Notes under the pieces: model-generated
Told to the model about the DNA's origin: nothing
Seen by the model: only the letters and a program-made list of their open reading frames with translations
Database searches by the model: none
NCBI GenBank assembly: GCA_030998225.1
Contig: JAPYXD010000466.1
Location: 5,559,001 to 5,623,000, forward strand
Length of the DNA stretch: 64,000 nt
Reading direction: 5' to 3'
Origin: Diplolepis rosae
Lineage: Eukaryota; Arthropoda; Insecta; Hymenoptera; Diplolepididae
Made by a program: the position numbers and the translations under genes
Part shown: positions 12,875 to 25,091 of the stretch, piece by piece
How the letters are laid out: each line of letters starts with the position of its first letter
Numbering within the stretch: the first letter of the stretch is position 1

Positions 12875-13735
12875 ATTTGGATTGACTAAGAATTTTTTGA
12901 TTTCACTAAATATAAAATGTATATCTTCTTGAACAAAAAAAATTATTTGTTTGAGATGATTTGTTTGATTCAAACAAGTGATTTTTTTTAATTGATTTGA
13001 AAAGTTGGCTTAAAAATAATTTATCATAAAAAATAAGATTATTTGTTTAATTCAAACAAATGAACTTGGCAAAGAAGTGTGCAACGCATCCATGCTAAGG
13101 CACTGACGGTATTTCTTGATTTCCTAACAGGGTTCCGGTTTCGATGTATCATTCGGAAATTCAGTGCAATTCAGTGAATCCGGTGCGCTCGAGAATAAAA
13201 AGATTTCTTGATATAAACATTTTTGTATTTTATATATTTTACACAGAGGAAAAAAATTACTTGGATTAAAAAAGTGTAGTACCGAATACGTCCTATCAAA
13301 TATGCTTTCGATTCAAAAAACTTTTCCTTGCATCAAGAAATAGTGCATTTTCGATAAAAAAATCATTTTTGTTTTAAAAAAAAGTTCTTTTGACCTAAAA
13401 AATATTTGATAGGACGAATTCAGTACTGTATATCTTCGACTCAAGTAATCTTTTTTTTGTGTATATACCCATTTCTCTTGACATAAAAAAATAAAATTCT
13501 AGCTGAATAAAGAAAAAATTTAGTTTAAAGAAAATTTGGTTTGAAATCAAACAAACGCGGAAAAACAAACAATAATCTAAACAAGAATTTTAGCGCCTTC
13601 AAACAAAATGTTTGTTTATATCAAACAAACTTTATCAATCAAACAATAACTTAAGCAAGAACATTCCAGTATTGATAAAATATTTGTTTGAATCAAACAA
13701 AAATCGTCAAAGAAAGAATTTATTTCAACCAAACA
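12875..13735. repeat. Foldback repeat with TTTGTTTGA arms, copy 2
   Basis: Same order of segments as 6279-7047, including the central TIR unit (13251-13463). It carries ~100 extra GC-richer bases (about 13070-13185) that copy 1 lacks or has lost. Copies diverge clearly, so the family is not recent. Confidence 0.6.
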
Positions 13736-14360
13736 TGCAGTCGTTATCGTTACTTAGACTTCCCTCGATAAACGAAGCTTGATAAACGTTTCGTCCCTTG
13801 TAATGCAATATACTATTACACTGATCGAATCCATAATTCTTTATTTTTTAGCAAATGGAGTTATAACAAATTTTAATTTATAGTGCTATGACAGGGATAG
13901 TATAGAGAGTAGTTTCTCGAAATTTCAATCAAAGTCTCTAAAAAATGTAATTTTCGCAGATGATGAAGACAAAAAATCAATTAAAACCTGACTCACGAAA
14001 AAACGCCTTTTTTACATTTAATAGGAAAACTGTAAGCACTACAACATTTTTATTTGAAGAGACCAACGCCCCACCCTAATTGAGAATCTACGAGTATGTC
14101 CCTTTTTTTGCATGGAAGCCTTCACTTTCAGAAACGAACAGAATATCAAGCAATAAGTATAAGTATTTTGTTATGGGAATTCTCATACTATTTATATATT
14201 TATTTATTTATTTATTATAAATATTATCATATTTTGTTATGAGAGTTCCTTGAAGTCTGCAGAAGCTCAAATGAATCAATTTTCTTACTATTTTTAAACT
14301 ATAAAATGTATGTAATTTAAGTTTTGACATGAACTTTCATTATCGTGTGCCTGTTATTGG
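13736..14360. other. No gene recognised
   Basis: AT-rich sequence with a TTTATTTATT simple repeat near 14190-14220. Nothing else stands out. Confidence 0.35.
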
Positions 14361-15412
14361 ACCCAAGCAGAAATCACGGCACTCTGACGACTGTGACGAT
14401 CGGTTAAATGTTGGTCCGATGTAGGGGATCGACTGTTGATTACCAACGTTGGTACAATGTTGGGAAACAATTGCTCAAACCTTATTCCGACTGTGGAAAA
14501 TGTAATTTACGGACAGTGGATGTACAAGGTCCATCCAGTGTCTATTCAGCCCCGGCAGTCGACTGTAAAATACTAGCGGCTGTACAATGTTGGCTGTATA
14601 ACAAGCCCAACCTTCTCCGACTGTGGAAAAAGTTATTTTCCGACAGTAAATGTACAAGGTCCACCCAGTCTCTAATCGACTCTGATAATTAACACTGTAA
14701 AATACCAGTGCTTGTACAAAGTTGATTCGACACTGGTACACTCTAAAAGAAGTTTATTGACAGTGAAGTTAGGTTCCTTTCAGAATGCATCTATTGAAAT
14801 TAAGCAAATTTCTTTTGTCTATAAACAGAATCGTTTTACTGTTATTGTAGTATTGATGATAATTGATTTAATATTGGCATTTGTCAAAGTTGAGCTTATG
14901 TACATTTCTAGTATTTATATTAGATAGGTTATATCATACTATTTGCTTTCTTTTATCCTCGAAATTATTATTTTTTTGTACGAGAAAAGATATCATTTCA
15001 AGACCAAAGGAAATACTTTGACAGCAAAAGGTTAGCATTTGAAACGATAATCGTTCAACTACTAAAGGATTTCCTCTCATACCAATTTTGAATAGAAAAT
15101 CCTTTAATACTGGAGGGAATCGTTTGAGAGTTAATAGTCTGTTTTTATTGTTTAGTCTTCTTTAATAAATGTCTTTAACCGTAAAACATGGATTCAATAA
15201 TAAAAGTATATAACCAGTATTTTAGAAATGTTGACAGCCAGCGTTGAAAATATGTTGGTTACCAGTATTGATACAACGTTGGAAACTGGTGTTGTACCAA
15301 CGCAGTACATCGTTATCATTTCGACTGTCCGCTGACAGTCGGATTCCGACAGTCAGAAGTTGGTATCCAACGTTGGATCGACGTTGGACCGATTGTTAAT
15401 TTCTACTTTGGG
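14361..15412 (+). mobile_element. TIR element, left member of an inverted pair
   Basis: The element starts ACCCAAGCAGAAAT at 14361 and ends near 15412 with a diverged complement of the same motif (ATTTCTACTTTGGG). Both subterminal zones are packed with CAACGTTGG and CGACTGT words. Such repeats often act as transposase binding sites, which is inference here. A 71-codon frame at 14712-14927 is predicted identical to one in the right member (17766-17981, minus). It has no known motif and is more likely evidence of arm identity than a gene. Confidence 0.65.
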
Positions 15413-17294
15413 ATAGGTTTTTTATTAATAACTTAAAGATAAAACAAAAGCAAACTTTTCGGCATAAATTTGAGCTCTTTTTAGCGCCAATTATTTTAAA
15501 TTATTAATATTACTATCAATATTATATTATTAAAAAAGAACTACACAGAGAAAAATGTTGTCTAAAATTATCAAACTAATTGGAAACGCATGATAAAATT
15601 CTAAAGTGATCAGAAAATTTTATCATCTATAGTAAATGGACATTTTTATCGGTAATTTAGCGTATTCTATATTAGAAATCCTAATAGATATTAAATTTAA
15701 AATATTTTCATTTTAAGAAATACAAACTTTTATTTGAATTTTAATACACATGTGTATATATTTGAATAATGCTTGTTAATTTTAATATATTTTAACTGAA
15801 AAGTTATTAAATTTAATATGAATACATATTAACTTTTCATAATATACAAATCTATTCATTTTAATTCACCACTTGTATATTAAAGTCTATTAAAACTAAT
15901 AAGATTTTTAACAGTATACGTCATTACGTAACGTAGTCCAGAATGCCTTAATGATTTTAATCAGAGTCGAAAAAAGCCGAAAATAAACAAATAATTCTTT
16001 GGTCGCCTTTTTCGATATGCTACAGAAGAATAAGGAAGAATACCAAAAATTACTTTGATAAATAGTATATGTCTGGTTCTGCATAGACTTGTAAACACTG
16101 CATTAACTTTGGCATTCTATCTTTACCAATTCGAATGTCACATGTCTTTCTTATGTTTCCTTTTCTATTATATTTTATCACAAAGTTGTTATTTTGCTTA
16201 AGACCTTATGAATTGCAAATTCAAAGTCCAGCTTGTTTCTCAGTAGAGACACGTAAGCGATAAAAGAAAGCTCCAGGAGAGTAAAACAAAATAAAAGACA
16301 AGAGGAAACAGGGGCTTGGCACTTCCAAGGATTGTTTTTTATTTGGATATAATTGGGAGGAACGGAAAACAAAAAGGCAGGGCAGTTCTCGACTTCAGTG
16401 CCTCGGTGCGGCAAATGTTTGGAACGACCACCAAGTGGGGTCGGAGGTAGAAAGCCCAGCACAACTCATGGAACATCATAGACGCACGCGGGAATTTCAT
16501 TATTCGCAAGCCGCAAAATAAAGTGAGAAAGGGCGGCAGTCGGTTAACTTGATTCCTTGCTACCAACCGACAACGGCCCTTTTTATAACCTTCCATCCTT
16601 CTCGCTGCTTCCCTCTTTCTATGACCCTTACGAAAGGGGCTGCTCACCTCACCGGTTGGTTAACTGCATGCTGGATGTGTTGGTAGAAGCCACGCTGATG
16701 GAATTTATAGCTAACAAGAAAATTATATTCGAGATTGGGTAGGTAATCGTGCGGGACATCATAGGTCGCAGATCTAATATAAATACTCGATTCTCATCTC
16801 CTATCTTTCACTCTCATTCCTTTTACGATAAAATACTCTTGATACTAACTAAATAGACAAATTCTATGTCAGAAGTTTGAAAGTGTGCTTTTTATAAATT
16901 AGCTTCTTTACAAAAAGTGGAATGTATATTTCATCATTTCATGAAATAATTTTCGTTAAAATCATTGTATGTTATTGTATAATACCTTCATTGAGTCTCG
17001 TTTAAATGAGATCCCAATAATTATCTATTGATTTCTTATTTTCCCAGTTCAACTTCAGAATGTTTTAAATGTAAATAAGAATTTTTTTATCGCCTTATTA
17101 ATAATTTTTCTTCATAGTGTACCTAAAGTACGTCTTTGCGCATCGTTTTTGGTATGTAAATTTGATGAAAATATGAAAAAACATAACAATTCTTAACAAT
17201 GATTTTAAAAAAACGTAAAATTGTAATTTTTATTTTATCTTTTAGTAGATGGTCGATACATTTATATACGTTTATTTTTTTAACTTTATATACT
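15413..17294. other. Spacer between inverted elements; no gene recognised
   Basis: About 1.9 kb of unrelated DNA. Bases ~16240-16690 are GC-richer with short frames on both strands, but none shows a recognisable motif. A CACAGAGAAAAATG-type repeat end lies near 15545. Confidence 0.35.
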
Positions 17295-18335
17295 ACCCAA
17301 GCAGAAATTAACAATCGGACCAACGTCGATCCAACGTTGGATACCAACTTCCGACTGTCGGCGGACAGTCGAAATGATAACGATGTACTGCGTTGGTACA
17401 ACACCAGTTTCCAACGTTTTATCAATACTGGTAACCAACATATTTTCAACGCTGGCTGTCAACATTTCTAAAATACTGGTTATATACTTTTATTATTAAA
17501 TCCATGTTTTACGGTTAAAGAGATTTTGTAAAGAAGACTAAACAATAAAAACAGACTATTAACTCTCAAACGATTCCCTTCACTATTAGAGGATTTTCTA
17601 TTTAAAATTGGCATGAGAGGAAATCCTTTAGTAGTTGAACGATTATCGTTTCAAATGCTAACCTTTTGCTGTCAAAGTATTTCCTTTGGTCTTGAAATGA
17701 TATCTTTTCTCGTACAAAAAAATAATAATTTCGAGGATAAAAGAAAGCAAATAGTATGATATAAACTATCTAATATAAATACTAGAAATGTACATAAGCT
17801 CAACTTTGACAAATGCCAATATTAAATCAATTATCATCAATACTACAATAACAGTAAAACGATTCTGTTTATAGACAAAAGAAATTTGCTTAATTTCAAT
17901 AGATGCATTCTGAAAGGAACCTAACTTCACTGTCAATAAACTTCTTTTAGAGTGTACCAGTGTCGAATCAACTTTGTACAAGCACTGGTATTTTACAGTG
18001 TTAATTATTAGAATTGATTAGACACTGGGTGGACCTTGTACATTTACTGTCGGAAAATTACTTTTTCCACAGTCGGAAGAAGGTTGGTCCTGTTGTACAT
18101 CCAACATTGTACAAACGCTGGTATTTTACAGTCGCGACTACCGGAGCTGAATAGACACTGGATAGACCTTGTACATCCACTGTCAGTGAGTTACTTTTTC
18201 CACAGTCGGAATAAGGTTGGGCCAATTGTTTCCCAACATTGTACCAACGTTGGTAATCAACAGTCGATCTCCTACATCGGACCAACATATAAGCGATCGT
18301 CACAGTCGGCAGAGTGTCATGATTTCTGCTTGGGT
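17295..18335 (-). mobile_element. TIR element, right member of an inverted pair
   Basis: Reverse-complement copy of 14361-15412: ACCCAAGCAGAAATTAACA at 17295 and TTTCTGCTTGGGT at 18335. The arms pair about a centre near 16347. Each arm has its own two ends, so this may be two separate insertions in opposite orientation or one composite element. No target-site duplication distinguishes these. Confidence 0.65.
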
Positions 18336-18796
18336 ATTTATACTCGTAAAATCGACTATAGTTTCTTATTGGCATGCTAGGTACTTTCGCGCATACTTTT
18401 TTAACACATTAGTTGCTTTTGGACACTGGGAAGAATTCTGTCTCCTTGCCGCTGTAATTGAAAGAAGACAAAACCCATGGTTAAAGTTGTTCATCACTCG
18501 ATTATTGACAAAATAAAAAAAAAATCAAGTTAATAGGTGTAGTAGACTCCAAGATTCAGGGGCATGAAAATGACCAAATTTCATCAAGTTAGTGTTTTTT
18601 ACAAAAAATAATATGTGATATTTACGAAAATAATCTAAATTTGTTGACAACTTTTATACACACATCTGACATTGGAATTTATTAATTTTTTACGATCAGA
18701 AGTTGAGAACATTTGTTTAGTTTTAATTGTAAAAATGTTGTATACTTGTGATATAAATTTCGAATTATTACATTCTCTTCATAAATGAGAAGGTTC
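18336..18796. other. No gene recognised
   Basis: AT-rich DNA with short frames only. Confidence 0.35.
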
Positions 18797-19110
18797 CAAG
18801 TAGTAATTTTCAAAAGTTTTATTTGAGATACTCGAAAGTTTTCCTTACCAACTAGTGAGGCTCTCTTGAGGAAAACTTGTAAGTTATTCAAAGAAAATGT
18901 AATGCTACGCCATTTAAGTTATTAGTGAGTCTAAACTTTTGAAGTAATGTTGATGCACTCTCTAGTTATTTTTGAGGCAATAGATAAAGTTCTTTGCTAG
19001 GAATTGAAATCTCATCCTTAGAATATTACAAGTTATTCGCGAAGAACTTGTAAGTTCCCCATTAGCCACTGGAACTTGGTGAAAGTTTTATAAAAGTTCC
19101 AATGAAAACT
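18797..19110 (+). repeat. Dispersed 300-bp repeat, copy A
   Basis: Matches 42115-42410 in the same orientation across almost its whole length, including AATGCTACGCCATTTAAGTT and the palindromic word GAACTTGTAAGTTC. Non-coding. Ends start at CCAAGTAG in both copies. Confidence 0.6.
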
Positions 19111-20035
19111 CGTATAAAACTTTATAATTTTTTATAGCTAATAGGGTTTGAGACTGTATTGAATAGGGATTGGGATTATTAGATTTAAATTGAAGCCACA
19201 CAAGTAGAAGATTATCAAATATTTATTGAAAAAATAAAACAAAAATCGCCGTTTTAATTTTTTTTTAAATCTTGCAGTCCTAACACCATCACAATCCTTC
19301 TCACTTGTTATAACGGCCGATAAGGCTGAAGCGTAGTCGTCCTTTGAGCGCGGACATAATTTGTGCGCCACTCTTTTTTTGGCGATGAAATCTGTAAAAA
19401 ATAAAGATTTTAATATTTGTTTACAAACTTCCTCCACCACCGGATAAAAACAATAGACTTGCCACACGAAATCACTCGTTTGGTAAACTTACCAATTGGT
19501 TTTACAAAAATGAAATGGTTTGACCAATCAGTTATTAAACCAGAAGAAAGAAAATGACAAGTTTTCAAAAGGTGCCTAATACTTGAGAATTGTAAGAACA
19601 CAGACATATTTCAGAAACTTAGAAACTATTTTATCAGTTGGTATTAAAGGGGTCTCCCGGTGTGAAGCTCGAAAAAAAGGTGATTTTTCGGAATGTTTTT
19701 TTTACGAAAAGAAAATTGCATAGACATTTTATTTTAAAGGGATATTTGATGTAACTTTTAAACAATATTAAAAAAAAAAAAAATCTTGAAAAAGATAGAA
19801 AATGGTGGAGTAATCTAAAGTGAACTGGGGCGTGTCGCTGATGAATTGGTCCGATTGTGTACAAGATAGCGTCGTGTAATTCTCAACTGGAACAGAAATA
19901 ATTTTTATTTTGTAATTACCAAGTGAAAACCGAAAATAAATTAATTTTTTCACATTTTGAACTCAAAAATTAAATTTTAACTCAAAATTTTATTATTTTA
20001 TTATTATTTATTATTTTATTATTATTTTAAAATAT
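19111..20035. other. No gene recognised
   Basis: AT-rich DNA. TTAAAGGGGTCTCCCGG near 19645 resembles the end of a TTAA element, but no matching second end was found. Confidence 0.3.
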
Positions 20036-20039
20036 AAAT

Positions 20040-21977
20040 GCAATTAACGTTAATATTTCGTGGTTTTAAAGATAGTTTCGTGTACTCTTTGAGACAAGCG
20101 TTGGGCAGCGAATGATTTGTTCGACAAATCTTTGTGCAAAGTTGCTTTAAAAATCGCTGTAAAATTTTTAGTGATCGAGATTCCTTGACTATTTAACTAA
20201 ACAATGGAGCGCTAGCATTTACGAAATTTTTCTACGACATTTTGGCAACCGATAACTCAGAACTTCATTGAATAAATGCATGGTTTGAAAAAATGAAGGA
20301 AAAAAAAAAACTCCAACTGTTATGAAAATTTGTGAATTTTTCAAGTACTTACAAAATTGTCATTCACTTGCTCTACCGTCAAAATCCTTTCCAAATGGTC
20401 GAGAAATTCTTTGTTGATGAGAGGGAACGTATATTGTATATGAATGAATCCAAGTTGTAAACTTGATTTACATCCGCGGTAATATTTCCCGAAGCACGTA
20501 CAGTGTCAATTTTGTCTGCGAGCAAGTTCATTTTCTCTTCCAGAGCGATCATGTAATTTTCGAAAAGAGCGTTAATGCCTATCAGAACAGCTAGAAGAAA
20601 CAAGAAATATTCGCTGCAATGGTTTCCTAGATTTTACAAAGCGCGTCGGCAAAGGGTCAGTTAATATAATTTTCAAAATAAATTAACATGATATATATTT
20701 CACCTTCAATTAAAGGTTTGTGTTCTTCAAGAATATTCGAAGATGAAATTATTATAATTTCATCCAGTGCAGCTGAATAATTTAATACAATTTTTTTATT
20801 AAATATAAAATTGAATTACTCACTGAAAATAGCACTTTCACTAAGTTTACCTGAAGATTTAAACTGACGTTTTTTCTTTCCTGATTTATCCGCGGGCGAC
20901 GAAACTATGACAAAATAGTTAAATATCTCCTTTGTAGTACATAAATTGAAACGAACGAAAAGTAAATTAAAGTTTATAAAGTGCAAAGTATATATAACTT
21001 TATTTGGCTCGGTGAAAGCTTTCTTGTTAACCTTCGCAGGATCAGAAATTTATGAATCTCGAGAGTTAAAGAAATCTTTATTTAGGGCGGAAGTTTCCGA
21101 ATCTTTATTACTTCTTTTAGTTTTTAAAAGCTCAGAATAATTTTCCAATTCACGAGAAGTGCATTGGGCTTGCTCGTCTGAAAGAAAAAAATCAACAAGA
21201 ATTTAACACTACTTACATCTGAAATGTTTTACTGCAATGATTGTGTTAAATTTTAACCTTCTTCGTTTGCATAAAACTGTATATGAAGAAATTCCTGTGA
21301 ATCGAGAGATTCATTGTTAACCTTTTTATCAGAATGATCATCTTCGAATTTCACCAGTCCTTCCTATTTATCTTTCAGTGTTTGTCTCTTTTTTTCTTTC
21401 AACATTCTGATGATGTTTTCTGAATTTCCCTCTTCTGGCGCATCAGAATCAGTCAAAACATTCGCCTCTATTTTCAAATGTTTGAGTTTTATCATTGCCT
21501 CTTTGTAAGTTCCTATGAAAAATCATCATATTTGAAAGTAAAATGGCGGAAACTATGATACTGTTCTGATCTTCTAATATGATAATTCCAAATCATTATA
21601 AAATTGCAACGAACAAGAAGGGTTGACGAACAACGCAACGGTAATGGGATAGTATGTATATCGTCGCAGGCTAATACTGCGAGCGTAAACTTAAATTGAA
21701 CAGATATCTTTATGGCAATATATTATTACACAACTTATTAGATCGACCTTTGATGTGAACATCATACATATCTCAATTCAATTTTAGTGGGTCGATATTT
21801 TCACCATTTTTACTAAAGTAGCGAATGGAAAAGGCGGATAAAAAGTTGAGATTTCGTTCGTCTCTTCGTCGATATCTGTCCATGTACAAGGTACGCAATC
21901 TATCGCTTTGTACGAATCGCTAAAATTTTCTTGGCAAAACTCAAACAAATAAAATAGATATTCGTCGTTCGGATCTC
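20040..21977 (-). pseudogene. DUF4806-like gene remnant with introns
   Basis: Minus-strand exons can be assembled with standard splice sites: about 21790-21977, 21258-21512, 21112-21177, 20851-20904, 20704-20772, 20353-20590, and perhaps a last one from 20156. The five exons between 21512 and 20590 join in phase 1. The first encodes a V-P-x-x-W ... Y-P-P segment, the second begins TYKEAMIKLKHL, the third is acidic and the fourth basic. The sixth holds a coiled stretch (FENYMIALEEKMNLLADKI), then, after a frameshift near 20450, FPLINKEFLDHLERIL before a GTAAGT donor. This order is typical of insect DUF4806 proteins, whose function is poorly known. An in-frame TAG at 21364-21366 and the frameshift argue for a pseudogene. 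The donor of the first exon was not found. Confidence 0.5.
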
Positions 21978-24065
21978 CTACGAAAACAATCAAATATGGG
22001 ATTTATGAACAGTTGTGCAAAATTCGGTAATGGCGGAGGTTTCTTCATTGAACTAATAGCAATTGATGCTTGGACATAAAATCAGTGTAACTATCTTGTC
22101 AAAATCAACTCAAGTTCTTTTAAAGAAATGTTGTGTAATTTATTTAATGTTAATTACATACTGTTGAGTTAGAAATCTTCTAATGATACGTCAAAATCCA
22201 CACTGTGCAAAATCGATTAAAACATTAAATGTATGTAATCAGTCATTTTTTACTTATTTACAGTAAAAATGACTGATTCTATAGTAAAAAGCCGGGAATT
22301 GATTTTAATTCAGTAAAATTTTGGTTGATTCAGGCTGAGCAAATACATTGGATAAGGATAAAATTTAAAAAAAATGGTTCAAAAACCTTAAATATTTTTG
22401 TACAATGCAAAATATTTAAGGAAGATACGTCAAATAAGTAATTATAAGGTTTATGTGAGAATCATTTGTTAATTGTTCGAATTTTAATATAAAACTCAGC
22501 TTGTTGCTTGTATGTGAGACGAATACTCCAAGAAATTACAGATTACAGTATATCTTTCGTATAATATTTGTGTACAATGCTTCCAAGTCTGTACTTTGGT
22601 AGACTGCAGTATATACTTCTACAGTATATGTTTTCGTCCTTTGGGCGACTCTTCGGTATACTCAGGTAATTGTGCATACTTATTCGAATACTCAGAAATT
22701 TTAACTCGGGAAGTTATTGAGATTCTACAGAAATTTATGTATTATTTGACTCCAAAAACATCATCAAACTTTTTCGAATTCACATGTCATTTATATTGTA
22801 ATAGGGCATTGTAATTCGCATTACTTTTGCAATATTTTCTTACAAAAAATTGTGAAATTTACTTTCTCTGGCGCTCATTTTATGCAATCGTTCCCTACGG
22901 AATTTAATTCTCGTTAAAATATTGGGGTTGATTTATCGATGAAACAATCAGCTAAGATTACAAGATGTATTTCATTTTTATTACATTCGAGATTTGATGG
23001 CAGCGGTTGGGTTTCATCGTTGACGTTGGATATGTTACCAACGTTATACTTAGCCGGCTGCACGACCCAGCGGCCGGAACGCGCGCGAGTAAGCGGCTGT
23101 CGCTATAATCTGTTTATAAAACAATTTGCGGAGTAAGTGATGCGTGAGATACAATATATCTGCAAACATTGTTAGCATCGGCTCGATGAGAATTGTCGAG
23201 GAAAAGGGGCCGAAGTGGAATGGACTCGGCGACGCGATCTCGCTTGCGTTCTCTGATTCATAGCAGATTCGATAATGCCGACCTTGGTCGATAATTGAAA
23301 ATTATTTTTTGATAGCTAGTGAATTTGACGAGAGTCTCTGCCCGATGAGCGGAAGAAGTACGATTTCGAGATATCGGGAAAATATGAATACTGAATTTTA
23401 TTAAATGGTTTTAATCAAATTAACATTATATCTACTTCAACATGATCTTAAGATATTTCTAAATACAAAAACGGAAATTGGATTTTAGTAATTAATATCT
23501 AAATATTATATCGTAATGTATTTAATGTTCAAATAATTGTAAAGGAGGAGAAATCCAATTAGGGATTTAACTTTATTCCGTTCAATAACCCTGGTAGAAA
23601 ATAGACCAGCGCAAATGCTCAGCAGGCTAAATTTTATCCAACGCGAACTAGCGAGTTTAGAGTAGAATTGCTGGCTAAGCACTACTGAACAAGCTATTAA
23701 TATATTACAAAACTGAAAAGCTTTAATAATAAGAAAATTCGCCATGAACTGGCTAAAAATAGGGGAACCTTTCTACCAGGGAACTTTGTAAATTTCAAAG
23801 ATTTTTTTATCTAGAAAAATGAAAATATAGTATTAGTAGTAATATAGACAAAACAATAAGATCAAAATTTGGCTGAGGTGTCCACCACACCAGGTGTCGG
23901 TTAAGATACTAAGATATTATCTCAAACTAAGCAACCCGTGCAGAAATCAAACTTGCATAGGCCAGGAGAGGTATGTAACGCTGTTGCTAAGGATTACCAT
24001 ACTTAGGGCAAACTTTCAAAGGCCTTTTCAGATTTTCCTAAAAATGCAATATATTTCAAAATGTA
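21978..24065. other. No gene recognised; CpG-rich patch 23040-23290
   Basis: AT-rich except for 23040-23290, which is GC- and CpG-rich (GCGCGCGAG, GGCGACGCGATCTCG). No 5' exon for the DUF4806-like gene could be identified, though one would be expected upstream on the minus strand. The CpG-rich patch is one place to look for a promoter; this is inference. Confidence 0.3.
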
Positions 24066-24238
24066 CACTGAGAAAAATGGATTGTAAATGGTAATGAAAA
24101 ATATGTTATCGGGTATAATCTTGGACTATTAACTATGGGACAGCGATCTAGATTATTAAAACCATAATCTGTAGATGTTAAAAAAAAAGATAGTATCGGA
24201 TAATATCTTGGATCATAAACTGAAACATAGCAGATTTA

Positions 24239-24935
24239 ACGCGTGCAAAACAAAAGAAAGATAGAGGGGAGAGCTTTGGCACTCAGAAGAGGGGAGGTTT
24301 CAGTGGGAACACACACACAAATATTATTATCATACCTTATTTATGTTCACATATTTAAGTACACAATGCTACACTATTTATAATCGCATACGATTGAAAT
24401 TAAATTTCAGAATTCGCTTCTGGGTTCGAACCCTCTAACTCTACCTATATCTACATTAACTAAACGCATTCCTAACGCCTAAAGCCTCTCGGCTATTCTC
24501 GCTTGCCATATTCCCAAATAAATGTCGTTTATAAGCCACTACTGAGTTGGGCAGACTTGGATTCGAGTCTACGAAGCTATTCAGATAACGTCGGAAGCAC
24601 TCGGACGACATTCTGAAATGAATTATACGAAAAACCGAGAATGAATGTTTTGATTTGTGCTGCTCGTCGCAAGGTTTCTGGCAAGTTCTTATTCATAATA
24701 TGAATTTTTCAAATGTGGTTTCTAGGTTCTAATATTGAGTGTTCGACTTATTAAATTTATTTTTAGAAAACTTAGTAATCATAGTATCATTTTTTAGTAC
24801 TCTTTATTTTTCGAATGGAGATTCATAATATTTGGTATTTAAAATACTAATTTTTCTTCTACACGTTTTAAAGACTGTTATGACTATATTGAATTCCCGA
24901 GTCGAACTATTGATTCTCTTTTGCTTCTCTTGATA
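24239..24935 (+). repeat. Left arm of large inverted repeat
   Basis: Runs from TAACGCGTGCAAAACAAAAG to CGAACTATTGATTCTCTT and is the near-identical reverse complement of 26345-27175. The right arm has ~140 additional bases (26400-26540), including a CACTGAGAGAC end. The arms enclose a minisatellite and a deleted Tc1 element. Confidence 0.75.
24411..24507 (-). repeat. tRNA-like segment within the left arm
   Basis: Read on the minus strand it has a box A-like TAGCCGAGAGGCTTTAGGC and a box B GGTTCGAACCC about 45 bases further on. That is the spacing of class II (Ser/Leu-type) tRNAs. No clean acceptor stem was found, so it is tRNA-derived rather than a functional tRNA. Confidence 0.5.
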
Positions 24936-25075
24936 CTCTCTTGATTCTCTTTTGCTTCTCTTGATACTCCCTTGATTCTCTTTTGCTTCTCTTGATACTC
25001 TCTTGATTCTCTTTTGCTTCTCTTGATACTCTCTTCATTCTCTTTTGCTTCTCTTGTTACTCTTTTGATTTAATC
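24910..25075 (+). repeat. 31-bp minisatellite, about 5 copies
   Basis: Units start at 24910, 24941, 24972, 25003 and 25034, each exactly 31 bases (TTGATTCTCTTTTGCTTCTC, then TTGATACTCTC), with a decayed sixth. Copies 1-4 differ by single bases. It abuts the deleted Tc1 element. Confidence 0.85.
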
Positions 25076-25091
25076 ATTTAAACAACATTTA

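Noticed and set aside
16178..16742. Overlapping 94-, 102- and 61-codon frames
   Set aside because: They overlap on both strands in a GC-richer patch without any conserved motif, splice pattern or repeat relation.
14712..17981. Identical 71-codon frames in both inverted arms, as possible genes
   Set aside because: Identity is explained by the arms being copies. The frames lack motifs and lie in non-autonomous elements.
19640..19700. A further TTAA element starting TTAAAGGGGTCTCCC
   Set aside because: The required mirrored end with a second TTAA was not found.
24901..25075. Coding sequence across the 31-bp repeats
   Set aside because: 31 is not a multiple of three, so the frame shifts each unit and no long open frame results.
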